Part shown: positions 17,339-27,146 of the stretch, one piece after another
How positions within the stretch are numbered: the first letter of the stretch is position 1
How the letters are laid out: each line of letters opens with the position of its first letter
NCBI RefSeq assembly: GCF_022565775.1
Contig: NZ_JAIUMC010000027.1
Span: 1-33,497 of the forward strand
DNA length: 33,497 nucleotides
Direction of reading: 5' to 3'
Source: Natronospirillum sp.
GTDB lineage: Bacteria > Pseudomonadota > Gammaproteobacteria > Pseudomonadales > Natronospirillaceae
The notes under the pieces: generated by a model
What the model saw: the letters and a program-made list of their open reading frames with translations, nothing else
The model's database searches: none
Told to the model about the DNA's origin: nothing
Translations under genes and position numbers: made by a program

Positions 17339-17920
17339 ATGACCATCACCGATGTGGAGTACGCCATTCTGCTTGCCCGCAGCTGCGACGAAGCCCGCCC
17401 TGATAGAGAGCGGGTTTACCGCCGGCAGGCCGAGAAATTGAATACGGATGCGACCAGTCTGTATGCCTACGTTTGTCGCTATATCGAGCAGTTGCCGGTT
17501 TCCCTGCGCACCGCGGAGGCCTCCGCTCGCGAGGGCGGGCTCGAACCTCTGATTATGCCGGTGACCCGGGCTGTTGAGAACTTTTTCAACAGCAAATGCG
17601 AATTGAGTGAGGAGGGCGGCCTACTGGCACTGCTGGATCGAGCCTATCTGGGCCACCGCCTGCTGGAAGAGCTGAATGACCACCTGCACGTGCGCCTGGG
17701 GCGCTTTATACTGCACATCGACATGACCGAAGCCAACATGCTGGCCCATCAGTTGATTGGTGAGCCCTATGCCAGTGAACTGGAAGGGGTTGTGCGGCAG
17801 AGTCTCGATATGCTGACCGACGGTCTTGAAGCTCCACCAGGGGTTGTCCAGCTGGCCGAAAGCGGGGGTTTGTGCCCGTTTCGGCCGCTGCAGGCACTGC
17901 GCCTGCGCCAACCCGGATAA
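17339..17920 (+). CDS. Uncharacterised 193-residue helical protein
   Basis: I do not recognise this family. The product is soluble in appearance, with no signal peptide or membrane helix, and is predicted mostly helical. Features visible are an N-terminal RxRVYRRQAEKLNTDATSLYAYVCRYIEQLP region, a middle VENFFNSKCELSEEGGLLALLDRAYLGHRLLEELNDHL helix pair and GRFILHIDMTEANMLAHQLIGEP. Codon use and GC resemble the neighbours, and a TATAAT box lies upstream, which supports a real gene. It is separated from the downstream hydrolase by 55 bases on the same strand, so they may form a unit. The function is unknown. Confidence 0.75.
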   Translation: MTITDVEYAILLARSCDEARPDRERVYRRQAEKLNTDATSLYAYVCRYIEQLPVSLRTAEASAREGGLEPLIMPVTRAVENFFNSKCELSEEGGLLALLDRAYLGHRLLEELNDHLHVRLGRFILHIDMTEANMLAHQLIGEPYASELEGVVRQSLDMLTDGLEAPPGVVQLAESGGLCPFRPLQALRLRQPG

Positions 17921-17975
17921 GGGTGCATGCAATTGTCGCTTGCCCCGGCTCTGATGATCCACCTACACTGCTGGC

Positions 17976-18857
17976 ATGAATGAATTTGACTGGCGGTGGA
18001 CGCCGGCTACATCCGACCCCTTGGGTACCATGGTGATCTGCCATGGTATGGCGGAGCACCATGGCCGCTACGCCGGTTTTGCAGACTTCCTGTCCCGGCA
18101 GGGCTGGCATGTTCTGACCTATGATCATCCCGGACACGGCCGTCAGGCGAAAACACCGGGCCACCTCGGTGCTGCCGGCTGGTCTGCCATCAGCGACAGG
18201 CTGACCGTCATGCTGGCCCATGCCGCCGAGCAGGCGCCCGATCTGCCGCTTTGGGTGTTGGGCCACAGCATGGGTTCTTTTACCGTACTGGATCACGCTG
18301 CTGCCCTGCCGCTGCCAGCCAACTGCAGAGGCCTGGTGCTGGTGGGTACCAACTCTACCGATTCGGCGGGAAGCTATGTGCTCAATCGGCTGACTGCCCT
18401 GCTGAGCCGGCGTTATGGCTCGGAACATGTCAGCCCTCTGATCCAGAAACTGACCTTTGAGCAGTTCAACCGGTCTTTTGCACCGGCCAGAACCGAGTTT
18501 GACTGGGTATGCAGTGACCCTGCCGTGGTGGACGACTATAGGGCTGATCCCTGCTGCGGTTTTCGCTGCAGTGTGGGGTTCTGGCAAGAGTTCAGCAGCG
18601 TGCTCTACCGTCTGAGCCACAACCGTACACTGCGCCAGTTACCCAGGCACCTGCAGATACTGGTGCTGGCCGGCGGCCGCGACCCGGTCGGGCGCATGGG
18701 CAAAGGACCGACACAGCTTGCTGCGCGGTTGCGCAAACATGGACCAGGCGCCGAACTGAAACTCTACCCGACCATGCGCCACGAGATTCTGAATGAAAAG
18801 GACAAAGCCATTGTCTGGGCCGACATCGAAAAAATGGTGGCCGATTTCTCGGCATGA
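17976..18857 (+). CDS. Alpha/beta hydrolase, monoacylglycerol lipase/lysophospholipase-like
   Basis: The 293-residue product has the serine hydrolase fold. The oxyanion region is in MVICHGMAEHHGRYAGFADFL, the nucleophile elbow is GHSMGS, the acid is likely Asp in LAGGRDPVG and the base is His in YPTMRHEILNE. The HGMAEHHGRY and TYDHPGHG motifs are those of the COG2267 (PldB-like) lysophospholipase/monoglyceride lipase group, so a lipid ester is the probable substrate. Motifs are complete, so it should be active. The ATG at 17976 has no strong Shine-Dalgarno. The next gene's longest frame overlaps its 3' end by 65 bases. Confidence 0.88.
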   Translation: MNEFDWRWTPATSDPLGTMVICHGMAEHHGRYAGFADFLSRQGWHVLTYDHPGHGRQAKTPGHLGAAGWSAISDRLTVMLAHAAEQAPDLPLWVLGHSMGSFTVLDHAAALPLPANCRGLVLVGTNSTDSAGSYVLNRLTALLSRRYGSEHVSPLIQKLTFEQFNRSFAPARTEFDWVCSDPAVVDDYRADPCCGFRCSVGFWQEFSSVLYRLSHNRTLRQLPRHLQILVLAGGRDPVGRMGKGPTQLAARLRKHGPGAELKLYPTMRHEILNEKDKAIVWADIEKMVADFSA

Positions 18858-21225
18858 CCTGAGGGAGGGTCGGAGACCTCGTGCCTGGCTTTTGCTGGTG
18901 CTGCTGCTGTTGCTGAGTGCGCCTGCCACCGCGGTGCTGACACTTGAAGGTGAGCGGAATCGCTATGAGTTGCACGAGCACGGCAGCGGGCTTTGGCTGG
19001 AGTCGTGGACCCCGGTAAGGGATCAGGACTGGCCGGAAGGGATATCACAGGTTCCGAATCAGGGCTGGTCAGAAGACATCTACCACTGGTACAGCACCAT
19101 CAGCAATGAAAGCAACCAGACCACCTGGTATCTGCTCATTCGCAACCCCAGCCTTGACCTGATTCGCGTCTATCTGGACCTGCCTGACAGCGACCAGTAT
19201 ATCCAGCTCAGTGATTATCAGTCACCGGCCCAGCGCCTCTCGCCGGGTAATCATTTTGTCATACCGCTGCAAATCGAACCGGGCACGCGGCAGTCCCTCT
19301 ATATCACCGGTACCAGTGATGACTGGCAATTTTTCCCCATGATGCTGATGGACCGAGCCGGCTATCAGACCTTTACCCAACAGGAAATGTTGCTGGTCGG
19401 AGCTGTAACCGGGCTGTTGCTGGCCTTGTTCCTGTTCAACCTGCTGCAGACATTGCTCAAGGGCCATTGGTCATTTGTCTGGGTGGCCATAAGCGCTATG
19501 GCCTGGCTGCTGCAACTTTGGTTCTGGTTTGGTCTGGGACATTTGTGGCTATGGCCGGACTCGCCCTGGATGCAAAACAATCTGTGGTACCTGCTGATTC
19601 CGCTAACCGGTCTGAGCCTGCTCGGATCGGTCATTGCGGCGCTCAGCGCCTTTCTGAAAAGAACACAGAAGCAACGACTGTACAGTGGCGCCGTTGCGGG
19701 CTTTGCCGTATTGCTGGTGCTCTACCTAGTGGTGTCACCCGAGCTGTTCCTGCTCCAGACCTGGGTCTGGTATACCGTCTTGGCGACTTTGATTCTGTTG
19801 CAATTGAGGCATACGCAGGCTTTGTATACGCTGCACCTGCTGCTGTTCGGCTATTCTGCGCTGGGCGGCATCTGGTTGGCTTACATGTCACTGTCGCCGG
19901 TTCTGCACACCCCGCTGCTGGCCCTGTTCAGCATTGCCTTTCTGTTGCTGACTGCTCTGCATTCCTTTGTCATCTATTGGCAGTTTCACCGCAACCAGCA
20001 GAAAGCCTGGGCCGACCTGCGGGCGCGCTCGCAGGCCTATGCCGATGTGGCCGATGAGCACCGAGAACAACTTGACCAGATTAGAGCCGCCGCGCAGCTA
20101 GGACAGAACTGGCGCGGGGCTTTGAATGCCAATATCGAATCGCGTCTGCATCAGGTGCACCATGCGGTCAAGAGTCTGCGCCATGAAGTACAGGCTGATG
20201 CGCGCCAACTGGCTCTGGACAGTGCCCGAAAGGCAACCCGTGACGGGCTGAGTTATGTGCAGGATCTGCAGAACCTGGAGCAATTGCTGACCCAGAACTA
20301 TGAGGTCGAAGCGGAAGTGCTGGATCTCAGAGCTTGGCTGACCGGTTTTGAGGACTGGTTCGACGATCAGGAAGACCGCCACCAGGGCAGGGTGTATTTT
20401 CGGGCTGAATTGATGACACCGGATGTACCCCTGTTAGTCGGTCCCGACCGGACCCTGCAGATCATTCTGTTGCGGCTGCTGGACAACGCACTCGAGTACA
20501 CCGAGAGTGGCTTTATCAAACTGATCATCGAGGTCGAAGGACAAACCCGTCACCGGGTGAATACCCGATTCGAACTTAGGGATTCAGGGCAGGGCATGGA
20601 AGAGGAATTGCTGGCAGAGATTCAGCGCTTCTGGCTTGAGGGCACGCCGCCCCCGGAAACCGATGCTCAGGGTCATCCGTCAGTCAGCCTGGGTTCGGGG
20701 CTGACCATCGCCCTGTTTCTGCTGCGTCGTCTGGGCGCTCGACTTCAGGTCCAGTCCACACCCGATGCAGGGTCCAGTGTGTGTTTCTGGCTCTGGATGG
20801 ATATTGAGCATGATAATCAGGGCCAGAAGGCCGTTGAGCACTGGCTCATCGTCGATGAATCACCCGTGCTTTATCAGGAGGCGCGGGCGCAATTGCTGAA
20901 GGGTGTGGACATCTACTGGGTCAAGAATGGCCAGATTGGTCTGTCCCGCCTGCGCGAGCAGACATTCGATGTCATTCTGCTTGATCTGCAGGCGCAACTG
21001 GTCGATGGCATCGAGTTCACCCGCGCCTGTCGAGCCCGCGAAGACGGCAACCGATACGCCTGGATCATCGGCCTGGCACCGGAAGACAAGAGCAAGCTCA
21101 GTCAGCATGCCCGCCAGGCCGGGGTCAACGACGTGGTTGTTCGCCCGCGGAGCGATGCCGAGTTGCGGGCCTGGATTCGTCTGCTCATCAAGCGCATGTT
21201 CCGCAGCAGTGATCAGATCAAGTGA
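18793..21225 (+). CDS. 7TMR-DISM sensor with histidine-kinase-like ATPase and receiver domains
   Basis: The protein (up to 810 aa) starts with a signal peptide (WLLLVLLLLLSAPATA). It continues with a periplasmic beta-rich 7TMR-DISM-type domain (about 50-185), seven membrane helices (195-395), a helical linker (415-500), a HATPase_c domain (540-670: N box LLDNALEYTE, G1 DSGQGM, G2 GSGLTIALFLLRRLG) and a C-terminal receiver (690-800). The receiver keeps the phospho-Asp (Asp731 in VILLDLQ) but has Arg in place of the conserved Lys (VVVRPRSD) and Ala in place of Thr/Ser (GLAPED). The linker lacks the usual HE[LI]RTPL box, so autophosphorylation is doubtful. The start is uncertain: ATG 18793 overlaps the hydrolase, while the best ribosome-binding sequence (18861-18875) points to an out-of-frame GTG at 18881. 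Confidence 0.82.
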   Translation: MKRTKPLSGPTSKKWWPISRHDLREGRRPRAWLLLVLLLLLSAPATAVLTLEGERNRYELHEHGSGLWLESWTPVRDQDWPEGISQVPNQGWSEDIYHWYSTISNESNQTTWYLLIRNPSLDLIRVYLDLPDSDQYIQLSDYQSPAQRLSPGNHFVIPLQIEPGTRQSLYITGTSDDWQFFPMMLMDRAGYQTFTQQEMLLVGAVTGLLLALFLFNLLQTLLKGHWSFVWVAISAMAWLLQLWFWFGLGHLWLWPDSPWMQNNLWYLLIPLTGLSLLGSVIAALSAFLKRTQKQRLYSGAVAGFAVLLVLYLVVSPELFLLQTWVWYTVLATLILLQLRHTQALYTLHLLLFGYSALGGIWLAYMSLSPVLHTPLLALFSIAFLLLTALHSFVIYWQFHRNQQKAWADLRARSQAYADVADEHREQLDQIRAAAQLGQNWRGALNANIESRLHQVHHAVKSLRHEVQADARQLALDSARKATRDGLSYVQDLQNLEQLLTQNYEVEAEVLDLRAWLTGFEDWFDDQEDRHQGRVYFRAELMTPDVPLLVGPDRTLQIILLRLLDNALEYTESGFIKLIIEVEGQTRHRVNTRFELRDSGQGMEEELLAEIQRFWLEGTPPPETDAQGHPSVSLGSGLTIALFLLRRLGARLQVQSTPDAGSSVCFWLWMDIEHDNQGQKAVEHWLIVDESPVLYQEARAQLLKGVDIYWVKNGQIGLSRLREQTFDVILLDLQAQLVDGIEFTRACRAREDGNRYAWIIGLAPEDKSKLSQHARQAGVNDVVVRPRSDAELRAWIRLLIKRMFRSSDQIK

Positions 21226-21235
21226 GGCACTGTGC

Positions 21236-22777
21236 TTACAGCGTTTCCAGCTGGCCGAGGTAGGACTCTGCCGTGTCCAGAATGGCTCGCTGCTGCTCCA
21301 CTGGCTGCCGTCGCCAGTTGGCATAGACCAGCTTCAAGCGAGGATTGTCCTGCAAGCGCTCCTCATGCCGGTGCAGGAAATGCCAGTAGAGACTGTTCAG
21401 CGGGCAGCTGTCAGGGCCCGTGCGCTCCTTGACCTTGTACCGACAGTGCTTGCAGTAGTCGCCCATCTTGTTGATGTATTGCCCGGATGCCGCATAGGGC
21501 TTGCTGGCCAGCAGGCCGCCATCGGCATACTGACTCATCCCGCGGGTGTTGGGCAGTTCCACCCACTCGATCGCATCCACATAGATGCCGAGATACCAGG
21601 CATCCACTTCATCCGGATCTATACCCGCGAGCAGAGCAAAGGTGCCAGTCACCATCAGACGCTGGATGTGATGGGCATAGGCGTACTGCAGTGACTGATC
21701 GATTGCACCGGCCAGGCAGGCCATCCCGGTCTGACCGGTCCAGTACCAGCCAGGCAGGGGCCGACTGGCCTGCAGATGGTTGGTGCTCCGGTAATCCGGC
21801 ATCTTTGCCCAGTAGAGGGCTCTGACATATTCACGCCAGCCCAGAACCTGCCGGATAAACCCTTCAACCTGCGCCAGAGTGATGTCATCACTATTGGCGC
21901 GCCAGTGATCCTCTGCTGCCCTGATCACCTCCAGCGGGTGCAACATCTTGGTATTGAGGGAAAACGATAGTCGACTGTGAAACAGGCTCCAGCCCCGGGT
22001 CGGCAGTGCGTCCTGATAGCGGCCAAAGTCCGCCAGACAGTAGCGCAGAAAATAGGCCAGCAACTGGCGCGACTCAGCGCGACTGACGGGCCAGATCAAA
22101 CGCTCCGGGTCAGCTTCCCCAATCGTCTCCACCTGGTGTCGACGCAGGCGGTCTTCGATGGCCGACACATTATGAGCAAACTTTAGTGGCTCGGGCAGCT
22201 CAACCTTGTCCGGCAGGCGCTGGCGATTCTCGGCATCATAGTTCCATTGCCCACCTTCCGGGGTGCCTTCGGGTGTCAGCAATACCCGATACTCCTTGCG
22301 CAACGCCCGATAGAAATACTCCAGACGGGTGTTGGGATACTTGTTCCAGGCATCTCTTGGTGTAAGGAAGTGCTCACTGTCTACGCAGGTTACCGGACAA
22401 GGCAGCGTTCGGGAAAGTGCTGAGAGCTGCCGGTCGAGTCGGTATTCATCCGGCTGCTGGTACTCGAAACGCTCGATATCATACTTGCTGCAAAGAGCGT
22501 TCAGGAGTTCCGGCAGGCTGGCATGGTCTTTGGTATCGTCCAGGGTCAGGTGTAGTACTGCGTGGTCTGCCTGGGCAAGGGCCCGGGCAAAGGTCTGCAT
22601 AGCGGCAAAGAAGGCGAGCACCTTCTGCCGGTGATGACGGACATAGCCCAGTTCCTGGGGAAGTTCCGCCAGCACATACAGCACATCCGGATCAACGGTG
22701 CGAAACCAGCTGTGCCCGGCATGGAGCTGATCGCCCAGAATCAGGCGCAGACAGGAATAGCGGCCTGCAGTGCTCAT
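21236..22777 (-). CDS. FeS-BCP-type cryptochrome/photolyase (PhrB/CryB-like)
   Basis: The 513-residue flavoprotein belongs to the photolyase-related group with an iron-sulfur cluster (prokaryotic (6-4) photolyases such as Agrobacterium PhrB). It opens with the Rossmann antenna domain ([16 protein letters not shown]) and contains the helical FAD domain ([64 protein letters not shown]). The four cluster cysteines are Cys354, Cys442, Cys445 and Cys458, with spacings of 88, 3 and 13, the same as in Agrobacterium PhrB (350, 438, 441, 454). It therefore probably repairs (6-4) photoproducts with light. Its ATG overlaps the stop of the upstream DUF2256 gene (ATGA), and it converges on the sensor gene with 10 bases between. 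Confidence 0.93.
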   Translation of the reverse strand: MSTAGRYSCLRLILGDQLHAGHSWFRTVDPDVLYVLAELPQELGYVRHHRQKVLAFFAAMQTFARALAQADHAVLHLTLDDTKDHASLPELLNALCSKYDIERFEYQQPDEYRLDRQLSALSRTLPCPVTCVDSEHFLTPRDAWNKYPNTRLEYFYRALRKEYRVLLTPEGTPEGGQWNYDAENRQRLPDKVELPEPLKFAHNVSAIEDRLRRHQVETIGEADPERLIWPVSRAESRQLLAYFLRYCLADFGRYQDALPTRGWSLFHSRLSFSLNTKMLHPLEVIRAAEDHWRANSDDITLAQVEGFIRQVLGWREYVRALYWAKMPDYRSTNHLQASRPLPGWYWTGQTGMACLAGAIDQSLQYAYAHHIQRLMVTGTFALLAGIDPDEVDAWYLGIYVDAIEWVELPNTRGMSQYADGGLLASKPYAASGQYINKMGDYCKHCRYKVKERTGPDSCPLNSLYWHFLHRHEERLQDNPRLKLVYANWRRQPVEQQRAILDTAESYLGQLETL

Positions 22778-22977
22778 AGGGAGTCCACGGCCTGGTCGCT
22801 GTCATTGGCTCGGGACGCTGTTGGTCGCGCACGGCGGCAGCGGTCACTGCAGTAGCGCACCTGATCCCAGTCGCGGGCCCATTTGCGCCGCCAGGAAAAA
22901 GGTCGGCCACAGGTCTGGCAGGGCCGGGACGGCAAATCTGCCTTGTCGGTCGAGCGTCTGCGATTGCGGTTTTTCAT
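22774..22977 (-). CDS. DUF2256 zinc-ribbon-like small protein
   Basis: The 67-residue product has the DUF2256 core: [38 protein letters not shown], with a CxxC and a CxxxC pair that would bind a metal, probably zinc. The N terminus is very basic ([11 protein letters not shown]). Proteins of this family are often encoded next to iron-sulfur photolyase-related genes, and here the stop overlaps the photolyase ATG by 4 bases. Its role is not established. It starts 80 bases after mnmE on the same strand, with no terminator between, so read-through from mnmE is possible. Confidence 0.9.
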   Translation of the reverse strand: MKNRNRRRSTDKADLPSRPCQTCGRPFSWRRKWARDWDQVRYCSDRCRRARPTASRANDSDQAVDSL

Positions 22978-23057
22978 CTGTACTCACGGAACAGCGGCGA
23001 CAGTCGTCTTGTTGCAGGAGAACGCACGGAAGGCCTGACTGGATCAGTGCGGGCGGG

Positions 23058-24416
23058 CTACTTGCCGATACAGAAGGAACTGAAGATGCGACCCAGCAGG
23101 TCATCAGAGGTGAATTCGCCGGTAATTTCATTCAAGGCCTGCTGCACCTGCCGCAGGTCTTCCGCCACCAGTTCTCCGGCGGCAGCACCATGCAACTGGT
23201 CTTCGGCACTGTCGAGAAAGCCGGCCGCCTGTTCCAAGGCCTGCAGGTGGCGTCGGCGGGCGATAAAGCCGCCTTCTGTCGAACCGTCATAACCCATGGT
23301 CTGTTTGAGGTAATTGCGCAGGTCTGCCAATCCCTCTCCGGTGGCAGCGCTCAGTCGAAGCAACGGTGGCTCGGTCTGGGTCAGCCCTGGTGACTCACCG
23401 CTGAGATCGACCTTGTTGCGCACCTGCACAACAGGCAACTCCGGGGGCAACTGTGACCATAGCGGATCTTCCGCTTGGCTCGTGTCCAGGCAGGGTGTCT
23501 GCACACTATCCACAATCCATAGCACCAGGTCAGCCTGCCTGATCTGTACCCATGCCCGTTCTATCCCCAACTTTTCCACAGTATCTTCAGAGTCACGCAG
23601 CCCCGCCGTATCGATGATGTGCAAGGGCAGGCCGTCGATCTGGATGGACTCGCGAAGGGTATCCCGCGTGGTGCCAGCGATATCGGTCACAATGGCGGAA
23701 TCCTGTCCGGCCAGCGCATTGAGCAGACTCGATTTACCGGCATTGGGTCGACCTGCGATCACAACCGTCATACCCTCCTGCAGCAGAGTACCGCGCCGTG
23801 CACTGGCCAGTACCGTCTGCAACTGCGCTTTCAGAGCCTGCAGGGAGGCCGCGACGTGGCCATCAGAGAGAAAGTCGATCTCCTCTTCTGGAAAATCAAT
23901 AGCTGCTTCGACATAGATCCGCAGTTCAATGCATTGCGCTACCAGATCGGCAATGGATTGCGAGAACTCACCCTGCAGTGACCGCACGGCACTCCGCGCC
24001 GCCTGTTCCGATGCCGCCGCAATAAGATCGGCGATCGCTTCCGCCTGTGCGAGATCCAGCTTGTCGTTGAGAAAGGCGCGCTCACTGAATTCACCGGGAC
24101 GAGCCAGCCTGGCACCAAGGGCCATAGCTCGTCTGAGCAACAGGTCGATTATCACTGGGCCACCATGGCCCTGCAGCTCAACGACATCTTCGCCGGTAAA
24201 GGAATGAGGGCTGGGGAAATACAGCGCTATGCCCTGGTCGAGCACCGAGTTGTCTTCGTCCAGAAAGGGCCCGTAGTGGGCATGACGCGGCGTCAGCGCA
24301 CGCCCCGCTATCGTCTGACCGATCCGGGCGCTGGCCGGCCCGGAGAGCCGCACAATGCCGACACCGCCGCGTCCGGGCGGCGTGGCAATCGCGCAGATGG
24401 TGTCTTCAGTCGCCAT
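23058..24416 (-). CDS. mnmE: tRNA uridine-5-carboxymethylaminomethyl GTPase MnmE
   Basis: The 452-residue protein works with MnmG to modify wobble uridines (xm5U34) of tRNAs. It has an N-terminal folate-binding domain ([23 protein letters not shown]), helical segments, an inserted G domain (G1 [15 protein letters not shown]3 [14 protein letters not shown]4 NKVD) and the essential C-terminal CIGK (FSSFCIGK). Length is normal. The start overlaps the end of yidC by 11 bases, so the genes are translationally coupled. This is the standard origin-proximal location. Confidence 0.96.
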   Translation of the reverse strand: MATEDTICAIATPPGRGGVGIVRLSGPASARIGQTIAGRALTPRHAHYGPFLDEDNSVLDQGIALYFPSPHSFTGEDVVELQGHGGPVIIDLLLRRAMALGARLARPGEFSERAFLNDKLDLAQAEAIADLIAAASEQAARSAVRSLQGEFSQSIADLVAQCIELRIYVEAAIDFPEEEIDFLSDGHVAASLQALKAQLQTVLASARRGTLLQEGMTVVIAGRPNAGKSSLLNALAGQDSAIVTDIAGTTRDTLRESIQIDGLPLHIIDTAGLRDSEDTVEKLGIERAWVQIRQADLVLWIVDSVQTPCLDTSQAEDPLWSQLPPELPVVQVRNKVDLSGESPGLTQTEPPLLRLSAATGEGLADLRNYLKQTMGYDGSTEGGFIARRRHLQALEQAAGFLDSAEDQLHGAAAGELVAEDLRQVQQALNEITGEFTSDDLLGRIFSSFCIGK

Positions 24417-26142
24417 CGGCTTTAGCAGCCGCCGCAGCCTTTTCGTCTTCTTTCAGAACACGCCAGTTCACGAACTGCTGCTGGGCGATTGAAATGCTGT
24501 TGTTGACCACCCAGTAGAGTACCAGACCGGCCGGGAACAGCAGGAAGAACGCCGTGAAACCGATGGGGAGGAATTTCATGATCTTGGCCTGCATCGGGTC
24601 TGTCGGCTGCGCACCCAGTTTCATCTGCAGGAACATGGTGGCCCCGAAGATCAGCGGCAGGATGAAGTAAGGATCACGCGACGACAGGTCCTGGATCCAG
24701 AAGATGAACGGCGAATGACGCAGCTCCACACTCTCCATGAAGACCCAGTAGAGCGCGATGAACACCGGCATCTGCACCAGCATGGGCAAACAGCCGCCCA
24801 TGGGATTGATCTTCTCTTTCTTGTAGAGCTTCATGGTTTCCTGCGCCATCTTCTGGCGGTCGTCACCATACTGCTCTTTAAGCTGTGCCATTTTCGGCGC
24901 AAATTTACGCATCTTGGCCATAGACCGGTAGGCCTTGGCACTCAATGGGTAGAAGGCCATCTTGATGATCAGCGTCAGCAGGACAATCGTCCAGCCCCAG
25001 TTGCCGACATAGTCATGGATGAAGTTCATCAACTGGAACAACGGCTGTGCAGCCCACCAGAGCCAGCCATAATCCACGGTCAGATGCAGATGGTCAGACA
25101 GCTCGGAAAGCCGGTCCTGCAACTTGGGTCCGACAAACAGCGTGGTTTCCCAGGTCTGAGTGTCGCCGGCGGCAACCGTGCGCGCTGGAGAGGTGAAACC
25201 AGCGTAGTAGAGACCGTTGCTTTCGCGTGCGAAATAGCGATGTGTTTCATTTTGTGGCGGCACCCAGGCACTGACAAAGTAGTGCTGGAGGAAGGCTACC
25301 CAGCCACCGAAGTGAGTGTGGGTATGAGGGCGTCGATCCATGTTTCGAAAACTGATCTTGTCGTAACGGTCTTCTTCCGTGGTAGTGGCCACACCCAGAA
25401 AAGACGCCATCGCGAATCCGGCACCGCGGCTCGGGTCCGGGCTGCGATCACGACGCAACTGGCCGAACAGGGAATACTGCTGGCTGCTGTCGGTGACGTT
25501 GTTGATTTCGAACTCTATGCGAATGTCATATTCGCCGCGCGGGAACACGTAGGTCTTGGTGACTTCCAGACCGTTTTCCAGGACTTGGGTCAGCGGTACC
25601 CGCAACTCGTCTTCCCCATCGGCCATTTCAAACCGATCCTGCTCGGCGACAAAACGTCCGCTGCGAGTGATATCTCGATTGTTCTGGTCGAGCAGGCCGC
25701 TCTGGGCAATATAGCTGCGCCCAGTGTGACGTTCGAGCACTCTGAAAGGCGTATCATTATCGGCAGATACGGTGTAGTCGAGAAGGGCCACCTCACTTAG
25801 GTCGCCACCATCGAGCTGGATTTCTGCCAGCACCACATCTGTCTGGACCCGAATAACAGAAGAACCGTCCGCAGAAGAGGTGATCTGAGGGACACTGTCT
25901 CCGGGCGTTTCGGCCGGCTCTGCCTGACCTTCGGCCGCCTGGAATTCCGGCAGGACGTCTTCCGTTTCTGACGGTGCATCCTGTTCAGGAAGCTGGGCCG
26001 GTTCCGGAGATTGGGCAGCTTGGTCTGCAGCAGGTGTACGATCCTGAGTGCGCTGTGCTGAATCAAATTCAGACCATTGCAGCACCAGCAAATAGCTGAC
26101 CAGAGCAAGGCCAATGATGGGGAACAAGCGACGCCAGTCCAT
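24406..26142 (-). CDS. yidC: Membrane protein insertase YidC
   Basis: The 578-residue product has an N-terminal membrane helix (6-22, [17 protein letters not shown]) and an acidic, proline/glutamine-rich linker. A large periplasmic beta-sandwich domain follows (about 110-350), with five C-terminal helices beginning at [37 protein letters not shown]. The conserved positively charged groove arginine is in that last stretch. YidC inserts membrane proteins alone or with SecYEG, for example oxidase subunits such as those encoded here. AGGA lies before the ATG. It ends in the mnmE overlap. Confidence 0.96.
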   Translation of the reverse strand: MDWRRLFPIIGLALVSYLLVLQWSEFDSAQRTQDRTPAADQAAQSPEPAQLPEQDAPSETEDVLPEFQAAEGQAEPAETPGDSVPQITSSADGSSVIRVQTDVVLAEIQLDGGDLSEVALLDYTVSADNDTPFRVLERHTGRSYIAQSGLLDQNNRDITRSGRFVAEQDRFEMADGEDELRVPLTQVLENGLEVTKTYVFPRGEYDIRIEFEINNVTDSSQQYSLFGQLRRDRSPDPSRGAGFAMASFLGVATTTEEDRYDKISFRNMDRRPHTHTHFGGWVAFLQHYFVSAWVPPQNETHRYFARESNGLYYAGFTSPARTVAAGDTQTWETTLFVGPKLQDRLSELSDHLHLTVDYGWLWWAAQPLFQLMNFIHDYVGNWGWTIVLLTLIIKMAFYPLSAKAYRSMAKMRKFAPKMAQLKEQYGDDRQKMAQETMKLYKKEKINPMGGCLPMLVQMPVFIALYWVFMESVELRHSPFIFWIQDLSSRDPYFILPLIFGATMFLQMKLGAQPTDPMQAKIMKFLPIGFTAFFLLFPAGLVLYWVVNNSISIAQQQFVNWRVLKEDEKAAAAAKADGD

Positions 26143-26217
26143 GAAATGTCCTATCAGTTTTTTCAGGTTGGTAATGCTAACCCTGTATTCAGGCAGTTGG
26201 AAGGCGTGATCTACTGC

Positions 26218-26634
26218 TCAAGTCTTTTCAGAGCGACGTTGGCGCAGTTTTCTGAACAAATAGCGCACCGCCTCGTGCAGTTTCTCCCGCTCCAGCTTGT
26301 CGGCCCCCTTGCGCGCCATCACGATGATGTCGAGTGCGGGGAAGGTTGGATCAAGCAGCCGGAATTCTTCACGCGCTATGCGCTTGATCAGATTCCTGTT
26401 GACCGCTCGTCGTACATGTTTGCGAGCAACGATAAACCCCAGACGTGCCTCTGCATCCGCTGCTGTACTGGCCAATGCGAAAAGTTCGCCTGTGCCGGCA
26501 CGAACTGTGGCTTGCTCAAAAACGCGATTGAAATCGCTTTTTGTCAGTAGACGCCTGGTGCGCGGAAAAGACTGGTCAGCCACGTCGCGCGCATCCTGCT
26601 GTACAGAGTGGAACTGGAATTCAGTCTCAGGCAC
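26218..26634 (-). CDS. rnpA: Ribonuclease P protein component RnpA
   Basis: The 138-residue basic protein assists the RNase P RNA in tRNA 5' maturation. The family core [19 protein letters not shown] and the RNR motif in [25 protein letters not shown] are clear, followed by [14 protein letters not shown]. Translation begins at a GTG (26634) that overlaps the rpmH end by 8 bases, with AAGG upstream inside rpmH. This gives an N-terminal extension of about 20 residues ([20 protein letters not shown]) compared with E. coli. No yidD follows, and only 75 bases separate it from yidC. Confidence 0.93.
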   Translation of the reverse strand: MPETEFQFHSVQQDARDVADQSFPRTRRLLTKSDFNRVFEQATVRAGTGELFALASTAADAEARLGFIVARKHVRRAVNRNLIKRIAREEFRLLDPTFPALDIIVMARKGADKLEREKLHEAVRYLFRKLRQRRSEKT

Positions 26635-26761
26635 TCAATACCTTGCGTCCCTTTGCCCGGCGCGCAGCCAGTACTTTGCGGCCGTTCTTGGTCGCCATGC
26701 GAGCACGAAAACCGTGGGTGCGCTTGCGCTTCAGGACACTGGGTTGAAATGTTCTTTTCAT
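26627..26761 (-). CDS. rpmH: Ribosomal protein bL34
   Basis: The 44-residue protein translates as [20 protein letters not shown] with the rest of the typical L34 sequence ([24 protein letters not shown]), almost identical to other gammaproteobacteria. It is part of the large ribosomal subunit. The gene is too short for long-ORF detection but unmistakable. It starts at the ATG complementary to 26759-26761 and ends at TGA (26627-26629), overlapping the rnpA GTG. A well-formed promoter lies 70 bases upstream. Confidence 0.97.
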   Translation of the reverse strand: MKRTFQPSVLKRKRTHGFRARMATKNGRKVLAARRAKGRKVLSA

Positions 26762-26830
26762 AACATCTTCTCACTGAGATCCGTGGGTGCCTGGTCAAAA
26801 AACAGGCATCCGGTAATTGGGTGAGCGCGG

Positions 26831-26859
26831 ATTCTAGCGGAGAAGTGGGTGCGATACAA
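26831..26859 (-). promoter_or_regulatory. rpmH promoter
   Basis: On the minus strand TTGTAT (26859-26854) and TAGAAT (26836-26831) are separated by exactly 17 bases and point to rpmH, with the start codon 69 bases downstream of the -10. The leader contains a small hairpin, TGCCTG/CAGGCA, with an A-rich loop at 26788-26808. This would drive the rpmH-rnpA-yidC-mnmE transcript. Confidence 0.75.
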
Positions 26860-27146
26860 GCCAGTCGACTAGGGTCCGTTCGCGGGTGCGGAGCATGTTA
26901 GTCATATGAACTTCATGAAGTGTTTTTAGAAAAGAGGGATTTAGTGGTTATTAAGATTATTAGGGGTGCCTACATCTGTGGATAGGATAGCTAAGTTATT
27001 GAAAAATAATAATTAAATAGGATTGGTAACTCAGGGATTACTAGCGTTTTGACTGTGGGTTTACGGTGGAAATGGTGGTGATAACACGGCATACTATCCA
27101 CAGCCTGAAAATGCACAGAGTTATTCGCTGTTTGTACCCACACCTG

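Noticed and set aside
23506..23514. CTATCCACA in mnmE as an origin element
   Set aside because: It is a one-mismatch nonamer within a coding gene, and single copies of such boxes are expected by chance.
24715..25800. Long open frame (361 codons) on the plus strand across yidC
   Set aside because: yidC on the other strand has complete family motifs. The antisense frame is rich in His and Gln as expected for a shadow, and has no recognisable domain.
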